Position numbers and translations under genes: made by a program. From DAOUAJ01 sp034433615 (GTDB lineage: Bacteria > Chloroflexota > Anaerolineae > DUEN01): DNA of 7,475 bases. The notes under the pieces are model-generated. The model had not been told where the DNA came from. It made no database searches and saw only the letters and a list, made by a program, of their open reading frames with translations. The stretch spans positions 1-7,475 of the forward strand of contig DAOUAJ010000430.1 in NCBI GenBank assembly GCA_034433615.1, given 5' to 3'. Positions 1 to 4,514 of this stretch are shown piece by piece (positions within the stretch are counted from its first letter, which is position 1; the number at the start of each line of letters is the position of its first letter).

Positions 1-702
1 GCGCGGCGGAACAAGCGGGCGATTGGGATGGCGGAGTTTGAGGAGGCGATCGAGCGGGTGGTGGCGGGGCCGGAGCGGCGGAGCCGCCTGATCTCCGAGG
101 AGGAGAAACGGATCATCGCTTATCACGAGGCCGGCCATGCCCTGGTGCGACGCATGCTACCCAAAGCGGATCCCGTCGCAAAGATCTCCATCGTGGCGCG
201 CGGCATGAGTCTGAGCTATGTGCGCAGGCTTCCGGAACGAGATTTCGTGTTGATCAGCCGCTCCAAGTTCGAGGACGAGATGGCAGCCATTCTTGGCGGT
301 CGCGTGGCTGAAGAGATCGTCTTCGAGGATGTCACCGATGGCGCTGCAGACGACCTGGAGAAAGCCACCAAGATGGCGCGAGCTATGGTCACCCAATATG
401 GCATGAGCGAGAAATTGGGGCCGTTGCAATTTGGGCACAAGGATGAGCTGATCTTTCTGGGCCGGGAGATCGGCGAACAGCGCAACTATTCAGAGCGGGT
501 GGCCCACGAGATAGATATGGAGGTACAGCGGCTTGTGGAGATGACCTACAACCGGGCCCGCGAGATCATCTTCACGTACCGTGACAAGCTAGACGAGATC
601 GCCCACAGGCTGCTTCGCGAGGAGACTATTGACGGGGCCGAGTTTGAAGCCATGTTTCAGGGCATGCCCAAGTATCCGGTGCCTGAACCGGTGCCCGCCT
701 GA
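1..702 (+). CDS. ftsH: FtsH ATP-dependent zinc metalloprotease, C-terminal part (5' end outside window)
   Basis: Membrane-anchored AAA+ protease that unfolds and degrades misfolded membrane proteins and short-lived regulators. The frame is open from base 1, so the N-terminal membrane segments and most of the AAA+ module lie outside; 233 residues are visible. They begin in the end of the AAA+ lid (MAEFEEAIERVVAGPE) and continue through the whole M41 peptidase domain. The zinc-binding HEAGH motif is encoded at 124-138. The third zinc ligand is the second Asp of GAADDLEKAT (codon 352-354), matching the usual TGASND-L site. LGGRVAEEI is also typical. The C-terminal tail is short and ends in a Pro/Val-rich stretch. 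One variation is SLSYVRRLPERD where most FtsH proteins have an ALGY-type sequence. An internal ATG at 28 is not the true start. A terminator follows directly, so this is the last gene of its transcript. Confidence 0.97.
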   Translation, partial: ARRNKRAIGMAEFEEAIERVVAGPERRSRLISEEEKRIIAYHEAGHALVRRMLPKADPVAKISIVARGMSLSYVRRLPERDFVLISRSKFEDEMAAILGGRVAEEIVFEDVTDGAADDLEKATKMARAMVTQYGMSEKLGPLQFGHKDELIFLGREIGEQRNYSERVAHEIDMEVQRLVEMTYNRAREIIFTYRDKLDEIAHRLLREETIDGAEFEAMFQGMPKYPVPEPVPA

Positions 703-722
703 TTCCCGAGCTAATGGCGAAG

Positions 723-754
723 ACCGGGGTTATGAAACCTCGGTTTTCTTTTTT
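723..754 (+). terminator. Intrinsic terminator after ftsH
   Basis: A 9-bp stem (ACCGGGGTT at 723-731 with AACCTCGGT at 736-744, one G-U pair) closes a 4-nt loop and is followed by a T-rich run at 745-754. It lies 21 nt after the ftsH stop and separates that transcript from the regulator gene downstream. Confidence 0.9.
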
Positions 755-822
755 CTGCAGTTAGGCGATTAGCCCCTTATTTTTATATATTGTGTAATTT
801 ATATCAAGTCAAGACGGGATAT

Positions 823-838
823 TTGCCTGTTGGGGCAA
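823..838. promoter_or_regulatory. Inverted repeat over the -35 region, candidate operator
   Basis: TTGCC-N6-GGCAA is a perfect 5+5 bp dyad that covers the -35 box and the start of the spacer. Its size and symmetry suit a dimeric Crp/Fnr-type regulator, and the gene it controls encodes one. Binding at this position would repress. The assignment to the neighbouring protein is inference. Confidence 0.45.
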
Positions 839-851
839 CCTGTGCTATAAT
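823..851 (+). promoter_or_regulatory. Sigma-70-type promoter of the Crp/Fnr-family gene
   Basis: A -35 box TTGCCT (823-828), a 17-bp spacer and a perfect -10 TATAAT (846-851) preceded by TGC, giving an extended -10. The stretch at 775-807 just upstream is very AT-rich and could act as an UP element. Transcription would start near 858, leaving a leader of about 45 nt before the start codon at 903. Confidence 0.85.
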
Positions 852-860
852 GAATATAGC
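844..860. promoter_or_regulatory. Inverted repeat over the -10 and start site, candidate second operator
   Basis: GCTATA-N5-TATAGC is a perfect 6+6 bp dyad that includes the -10 hexamer and the predicted transcription start. It differs in sequence from the TTGCC dyad upstream, so it may bind another factor. Because it contains the -10 box, part of the symmetry may be chance. Confidence 0.35.
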
Positions 861-902
861 AAGTGGGTTATGCTGAACAAAGTGATAGAGGGAGTGGACA
901 AC

Positions 903-1571
903 ATGATGACGATGACTAAACCCATTACACTCACACGCGCCCTGGCTCAACTCCCGGAGGAAGACCCGGCCTTTGGCCGCGTAATGACGATAAAAGCCCT
1001 TCGACGCGGCGAGACGGTGGCCACACCTGAGGAATTGGAGCGGTACTTGTTTATCTTGATGAGTGGACACGCCCGTTTGGTGCGCACTACCCGTGAAGGA
1101 CGTCGCCTGGTCTTGGCAGTTTTGGAACCTGGAGCTATCTTTGGCGAAGGTGCGCTGTTGAATGAGCCTACTCCAGACACCTTCGCAGAGGCTGAAGACG
1201 ATTGCACGGTATGGGCCATTCCTGCATCCGAAGCTCAGAGGATGACCAGTCGTCATCCCATTCTGGGGTGGGGTCTGCTTCAGACTTTCGGTGTCCGTTT
1301 GGCCCAGGTGGAGTCGCGTTTAGAAGATGTAGCATACAAAAAATTGCCCGAGCGACTGGCCGGCTTGTTGCTGGAGCTGGCAGACTATCAGGAAAAGACG
1401 ATCGTAGGCATCAGCCATCAATCCCTGGCGGATACATTAGGAACTTACCGCGAGACGGTTAGTTCCATTCTCCGAGATTTCAAGCGACAGGGGTTGGTTA
1501 AACTAGGTTACCGGCGGATTACGATTTTAGACGTGTTCGGGTTGGCGAACATCGCGGGCGTTGCCTTCTGA
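903..1571 (+). CDS. Crp/Fnr-family transcriptional regulator
   Basis: A 222-residue DNA-binding regulator. Residues about 25-110 form the cyclic-nucleotide-type beta-roll (GxxxFGEGALL at 76-86), about 120-145 the dimer helix, and about 148-200 a winged helix-turn-helix. The recognition helix (GTYRETVSSIL, 180-190) keeps the Arg-Glu-Thr-Val core of CRP, but Ser replaces the last base-contacting Arg, so the operator should differ from the E. coli CRP site. The Arg-Ser pair that binds cAMP phosphate in CRP is absent (PTPDTFAEA in that place), and there is no FNR cysteine cluster (only one Cys). The ligand is therefore unknown and probably neither cAMP nor an Fe-S cluster. I chose ATG 903 because GAGGGAG lies 8 nt upstream; an in-frame ATG at 870 has no good ribosome site. 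Likely self-regulated through the dyads in its promoter. Confidence 0.93.
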   Translation: MMTMTKPITLTRALAQLPEEDPAFGRVMTIKALRRGETVATPEELERYLFILMSGHARLVRTTREGRRLVLAVLEPGAIFGEGALLNEPTPDTFAEAEDDCTVWAIPASEAQRMTSRHPILGWGLLQTFGVRLAQVESRLEDVAYKKLPERLAGLLLELADYQEKTIVGISHQSLADTLGTYRETVSSILRDFKRQGLVKLGYRRITILDVFGLANIAGVAF

Positions 1572-1588
1572 GACGGGCATAGTGCTCC

Positions 1589-1625
1589 GTCCCCAGGGGC
1601 CGGTTTAAAACCGGCCCCTGGGGAC
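1589..1625. repeat. Perfect 37-bp palindrome (18-bp arms, 1-nt centre)
   Basis: The arms GTCCCCAGGGGCCGGTTT (1589-1606) and its exact complement (1608-1625) are separated by one A. It starts 17 nt after the regulator's stop. No T-run follows on either strand, so it is not a standard intrinsic terminator. As RNA it would form a very stable hairpin able to protect a 3' end. The perfect symmetry suggests a dispersed palindromic (REP-like) repeat; that is inference, since only one copy is visible here. Confidence 0.85.
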
Positions 1626-1711
1626 AAGGATCTTTGCCCTCATTTCCACACTTGCTGGAATCCCGCTGAGCGTGAATGGCACTGGGCTATGTAATAGAAC
1701 CACCATTGAAT

Positions 1712-1740
1712 TTGACAAACCCTCGTCAGTGTGATAAAAT
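1712..1740 (+). promoter_or_regulatory. Strong sigma-70-type promoter of the csp-rbp operon
   Basis: A consensus -35 TTGACA (1712-1717), a 17-bp spacer and a -10 TAAAAT (1735-1740) preceded by TGA (extended -10). The predicted start near 1746-1747 gives a leader of about 130 nt before the cold-shock gene. Confidence 0.88.
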
Positions 1741-1745
1741 AGGAG

Positions 1746-1821
1746 TGTAGGTTGAAGGTTGCATCTGTCTCGGACGTAAGCAATTGCGCCGTCAGGCTCC
1801 TCTAGCCTGGCGGCGCTTTTT
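1746..1821 (+). ncRNA. Leader RNA / candidate small RNA ending at an attenuator
   Basis: Between the strong promoter and the cold-shock gene lies a segment that would be transcribed as about 75 nt and then stopped by its own intrinsic terminator. It contains no open reading frame with a ribosome site. TGTAGGT at its 5' end (1746-1752) is complementary to ACCTACA at 1846-1852, just before the Shine-Dalgarno sequence, so a long-range helix could enclose the terminator. It could be an attenuator, a thermosensing leader as in cspA, or a small RNA. I recognise no known RNA family. Confidence 0.5.
1786..1821 (+). terminator. Intrinsic terminator inside the csp leader (attenuator)
   Basis: A 13-bp GC-rich stem (1786-1798 with 1804-1816, one G-U pair), a 5-nt loop CCTCT and a run of five T (1817-1821). 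It lies between the promoter and the start codon at 1877. Transcription must read through it to express the operon, unless another promoter exists downstream; I see none. Confidence 0.88.
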
Positions 1822-1876
1822 GTATATAAGCCGCGACGAGCACTCACCTACAGATTTCAGTTAAGGAGACATAGTC

Positions 1877-2089
1877 ATGAGTGAGCACATCGTCGGCGCA
1901 GTCAAGTGGTTCAATGCGGCGAAGGGCTACGGCTTTATCACCCGCGAAGGGGGCGAGGACGTGTTCGTCCACTACAGCGCTATTCAAACAGACGGATTCC
2001 GCACCTTGGAAGAGGGGGAGACGGTGGAGTTTGAGATCGAAATGGGCCCCAAGGGCGCCCATGCTGCTAACGTTCGGAGGCTCGCATAA
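1877..2089 (+). CDS. Cold-shock domain protein (CspA family)
   Basis: A 70-residue single cold-shock domain, the usual length of the family. These are small beta-barrels that bind single-stranded RNA and DNA and melt mRNA structure, acting as RNA chaperones and antiterminators. The RNP1 motif is KGYGFI (16-21) and RNP2 is VFVHY (29-33, in DVFVHYSAI). The N-terminal VKWFN (9-13) and GPKGAHAANV (57-66) are typical. AAGGAG at 1863-1868 lies 8 nt before the ATG. The gene is transcribed from the 1712-1740 promoter through a terminator-bearing leader. The RRM gene begins 1 nt after its stop, so the two are translated from one message. Confidence 0.97.
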   Translation: MSEHIVGAVKWFNAAKGYGFITREGGEDVFVHYSAIQTDGFRTLEEGETVEFEIEMGPKGAHAANVRRLA

Positions 2090-2090
2090 C

Positions 2091-2423
2091 ATGAGTACTC
2101 GCCTTTATGTAGGTAACCTGTCCTATGGCACCACGGATGCCGACCTGAACGAGTTGTTCAGCGGTGCTGGCACTGTGGTCAGTGCTGAAGTGGTCCGCGA
2201 TCGGGATACCGGCCGCTCTCGGGGGTTCGCCTTCGTGGAGATGGAGACGGAGGAAGGCGCGGCTCGAGCTATCAACATGTTCAATAGCATGAACTTCCAG
2301 GACCGTGACCTGCGTGTCAACGAAGCTCGAGAACGTGAATCCCGCGAAGGCAACCGTCGTGATCGCAGGTCGCGTGACTCCCGTGGTGGCAGCAACCGCG
2401 GCCGCTTTGGCCAGCGTTGGTAA
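2091..2423 (+). CDS. Small RRM-domain RNA-binding protein
   Basis: A 110-residue protein with one RNA-recognition motif, like bacterial and cyanobacterial Rbp proteins. RNP2 is LYVGNL (5-10) and RNP1 is SRGFAFVE (43-50), both with the aromatic residues that stack on RNA bases. Residues about 80-110 form a basic, Arg/Gly/Ser-rich disordered tail that should add nonspecific RNA affinity. I start it at ATG 2091, 1 nt after the csp stop and 10 nt after GGAGG (2076-2080), which lies inside the csp coding sequence; this suggests coupled translation. The frame stays open upstream across csp, but that stretch is only a shadow of csp. I see no clear terminator after it, only a 5-bp hairpin near 2430-2444. 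Confidence 0.95.
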   Translation: MSTRLYVGNLSYGTTDADLNELFSGAGTVVSAEVVRDRDTGRSRGFAFVEMETEEGAARAINMFNSMNFQDRDLRVNEARERESREGNRRDRRSRDSRGGSNRGRFGQRW

Positions 2424-2540
2424 ACCCCAGATCCCACATCGGGATAACGCATAAGCACCTATCTGAAAATCCGCTGTGAGGCCTGTCTCTTCGGGCTGCC
2501 TGTCCCCTGGCCCCTCGTCTGAGAAGCCTGTCCTGGCCGA

Positions 2541-2580
2541 TAGCCCATGCGGGCCACAAGTAGCCCATTCGGGCCACAGG
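2541..2580 (+). repeat. Tandem 20-bp direct repeat, two copies
   Basis: Two adjacent 20-bp units (2541-2560 and 2561-2580), each beginning TAGCCCAT and carrying CGGGCCACA, match at 18 of 20 positions. They lie immediately outside the left inverted-repeat arm at 2581. Confidence 0.8.
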
Positions 2581-3156
2581 CAGGCCAGGGATGACGAGGG
2601 CAGGCTGCACGACGTCCAGCTTGTAGTCCTCGCTGCCTGTACTCCGAAGGAGTGTTCAGAGGGCTGGGCAGGCTGGCGGTCAGGCCAGGGAGCTCCTCAG
2701 GGCGAAGCCTCCGGCCGATTTCCGCACCCGGGGACAGGTGCGGGAGCAGTTTTCGGACACGCTCTAAATCGCCAGTGACACCTCAACCCACCAGAAGGGT
2801 GGAGCTTGAGAGCAAACTGGACTCAGGTGGTGCACCTCCTGTTCAGATGGGGTTAGGAAAGGGTGAAGCCCTCTTCTCTCCCCATCATGCACAGGAGGTG
2901 TTTAATGTTGAGTGGATACCAACCCTGGCCTTCCGCCAAGACAGGCTCGACCTTAATAGACTGACGGCATATCTGTGCGCTCGATCAGGGTGCCAGGTAT
3001 GCCTGGAACGGTTGCTGCGCCACCATCGGGGGTTGCTCCATGCTGTGATGCGGCAGCTTGATGTGCCTGTGATACTCCAGCTTGTGCCGGCCATTGTCGT
3101 CCTGCTACCCCTCGTGACCTGCAGGCTGCCTACGTCTTCCCTGGCCTGACCGCCAG
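2581..3156. mobile_element. Probable decayed insertion sequence bounded by inverted repeats
   Basis: Bases 2581-2613 are complementary to 3116-3148 at 27 of 33 positions. Bases 2673-2691 are complementary to 3138-3156 at all 19. The core word CAGGCCAGGGA occurs twice on the left (2581, 2681) and once inverted on the right. Between them, the minus strand has frames that read like protein but are broken by stops: 2988-3104 (DNGRHKLEYHRHIKLPHH and onward), then in the same frame after a TGA, 2856-2984 containing RQSIKVEPVLAEGQGWYPLN. The VEPxxAEGxxW pattern resembles the C-terminal region of some IS5/IS1182-type DDE transposases. That resemblance is from memory and weak. There is no intact transposase and no target duplication I can define. 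Confidence 0.4.
2833..2900. repeat. Long imperfect hairpin (68 nt)
   Basis: CACCTCCTGT (2833-2842) pairs with ACAGGAGGTG (2891-2900). Inside it, after a small internal loop, GATGGGG (2846-2852) pairs with CCCCATC (2880-2886). That is 17 base pairs around a partly pairable 27-nt loop. It lies inside the repeat-bounded interval and could be a structural part of the decayed element. Confidence 0.6.
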
Positions 3157-3374
3157 GGCAAGCTACACCGGCACCCACCAACCCGCTTCTTCTCCGAGCG
3201 CCTCAGGGGTCCTGACCTTGTTTACGGCGCTCTGCCAGACAGGGATATTCGCCTGGCCTGAGACCTGAGGGTGGACTCCCCTACCTGAAAGCTACGCATT
3301 GACCGGCTGAGCTATGCTGAAAGCCGCAATCAGAGTTTCCCAGACCCATTGCGGAATCCCAAGGCGACGCGAGA

Positions 3375-3403
3375 TTGACGCGGCTCAAACCCAGTGATAT
3401 CAT
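3375..3403 (+). promoter_or_regulatory. Sigma-70-type promoter of the epimerase operon
   Basis: A -35 TTGACG (3375-3380), a 17-bp spacer and a -10 TATCAT (3398-3403) preceded by TGA (extended -10). The predicted start near 3410 gives a short leader of about 26 nt. The architecture matches the csp promoter. Confidence 0.82.
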
Positions 3404-3435
3404 GCCTGGCGATGATCACCAACTGGAGATGAAAA

Positions 3436-4440
3436 GTGCCAGTCCTCATCCTGGGCGCGACAGGCTTTATCGGTAGCAACATCGCCCGCGCGACTGTGGC
3501 AGCCGGCCATGCTGTGCGCGCGTTCTGCCGGCCTCACAGTAACCGCCTGGCATTGGAGGGCCTGAGCGTGGAAAGTGCCATCGGCGACCTGGAATCGCCT
3601 GAATCCCTGGTGGCCGCCATGCGCGGTTGTCATGCTGTTGTGCATGCCGCCGGCTATTATCCTACCGCACCCGAACCCCACGCTGTGCACGTGAATCGCG
3701 CCCACCGTCACATCCACAACGTGCTGAACGCGGCCCGTCAGGTGGGAGTACAACGTCTCATCTACACCAGCTCGATCAGCACGATTGGCCCCATCCGGGC
3801 TGGCCGGTTGGGCACTGAGGCGGATTATTACTGGCCTGGACAGATGTCGCAGCCTTATTGGGACTGCAAATGGATACAGGAACGGGCAGTGTTATCTGCC
3901 GACGGGGTGGAGACCATCGCCCTTATCCCCAGCGCCGTCCTTGGCCCCGGTGACGTCAAACCCACCACCGGCGCTATGTTCCTGGTCATGGCCCGGCTGG
4001 GTGCCCGGGTGACGCTGACAGGCCGGGTGAACGTGGTGGACGTACGTGATCTGGCGCAAGTTCACGTGGCAGCCCTGACCCGCGGCCGTCCAGGTGAACG
4101 TTACCTGGTAGGTGGGCATAACGTCACCTTAAGAGAGATGTTTGCCGAGGCCGCGCGCGCCCTCGGGCGTCCAGGCCCTGTCGTCGCACTGCCTACCGGG
4201 CTGATCCGCTGGCTCACGCTCCCAGCCATGTTTCTCGCCACGCGACTGGGCCTGTCGTGGAGCGTGCCCCTCTCTTACATCTTGGAGGCAGTGCAGGCCG
4301 GACAGTGGATTGACAGCACGAAGGCACGGCGAGAGTTGGGACTGTCTCCTCGTCCTCTGGTGGAGACGATGGCCGATACCGTGGCCTGGTTCCAGCGACA
4401 CGGCTACCTTCAACGCCCTTTGCGCAGCATCGTCCAGTAG
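3436..4440 (+). CDS. HpnA-like NAD(P)-dependent sugar epimerase/dehydratase (extended SDR), first copy
   Basis: A 334-residue extended short-chain dehydrogenase/reductase, close in style to the hopanoid-associated epimerase HpnA. The Rossmann motif GATGFIG (7-13) binds NAD(P). Asp51 in AIGDL is the usual adenine-side residue, TSS (111-113) holds the catalytic Ser/Thr, and Tyr141 with Lys145 (YWDCK) is the catalytic YxxxK pair. GERYLVGGHNVTLREM and the C-terminal STKARRELGLSPRP are typical of the HpnA-like group. The substrate is unknown, probably a nucleotide- or lipid-linked sugar. It starts at GTG 3436 with GGAG 7 nt upstream; a nearby ATG at 3429 is out of frame. It is paralogous to the gene at 4961-5941, with the catalytic residues at identical positions. 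Probably the first gene of an operon with the two that follow. Confidence 0.92.
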   Translation: MPVLILGATGFIGSNIARATVAAGHAVRAFCRPHSNRLALEGLSVESAIGDLESPESLVAAMRGCHAVVHAAGYYPTAPEPHAVHVNRAHRHIHNVLNAARQVGVQRLIYTSSISTIGPIRAGRLGTEADYYWPGQMSQPYWDCKWIQERAVLSADGVETIALIPSAVLGPGDVKPTTGAMFLVMARLGARVTLTGRVNVVDVRDLAQVHVAALTRGRPGERYLVGGHNVTLREMFAEAARALGRPGPVVALPTGLIRWLTLPAMFLATRLGLSWSVPLSYILEAVQAGQWIDSTKARRELGLSPRPLVETMADTVAWFQRHGYLQRPLRSIVQ

Positions 4441-4449
4441 TTTAGCCTG

Positions 4450-4480
4450 AGGTGCGACACATTTTCAGGGTGTTACACCT
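4450..4480. promoter_or_regulatory. Hairpin/dyad between the first epimerase and the lipoprotein gene
   Basis: AGGTG-CG-ACAC (4450-4460) is complementary to GTGT-TA-CACCT (4470-4480) except for the 2-nt middle, around a 9-nt loop. It starts 10 nt after the epimerase stop. No T-run follows, so it is not a good terminator. It could be an operator or an mRNA-processing structure that sets different levels of the two genes. Confidence 0.45.
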
Positions 4481-4514
4481 GGGCACATCACTACAACGTG
4501 GGAGGAGGATCGCT

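Larger units (their letters stand above)
2424..3374. other. Gene-free interval with repeats and decayed sequence
   Basis: About 950 bp without a convincing gene. Open frames exist on both strands but have low-complexity, Arg/Ser/Pro-rich translations and no ribosome sites. What it holds: repeated GCCTGTC(C) and CAGGCCAGGGA words, a 20-bp tandem repeat, long inverted repeats, a large hairpin, a second hairpin CCGCACC/GGTGCGG at 2722-2743, and faint transposase-like frames on the minus strand. From about 3160 to 3374 I see nothing further before the epimerase promoter. Confidence 0.6.

Noticed and set aside
794..807. FNR-box-like sequence upstream of the Crp/Fnr-family promoter
   Set aside because: Only the right half-site ATCAA is good; the left half matches 3 of 5 positions, and AT-rich sequence gives such matches easily.
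870..902. Upstream in-frame ATG as the start of the Crp/Fnr-family gene
   Set aside because: It has no ribosome site at suitable distance and would add 11 unconserved residues, whereas GAGGGAG lies 8 nt before ATG 903.
1881..2090. Long N-terminal extension of the RRM frame across the csp gene
   Set aside because: Its translation is a Ser/Arg-rich shadow of csp in another frame; the RRM starts at 2091 with its own ribosome site.
2905..2964. 19-codon ORF preceded by AGGAGG on the + strand
   Set aside because: The ribosome-like site is part of the hairpin's right arm and the peptide matches nothing I know; probably chance.
2652..3149. 165-codon open frame on the + strand in the gene-free interval
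   Set aside because: No ribosome site, no recognisable domain, low-complexity translation, and it crosses the inverted-repeat arms and the large hairpin.
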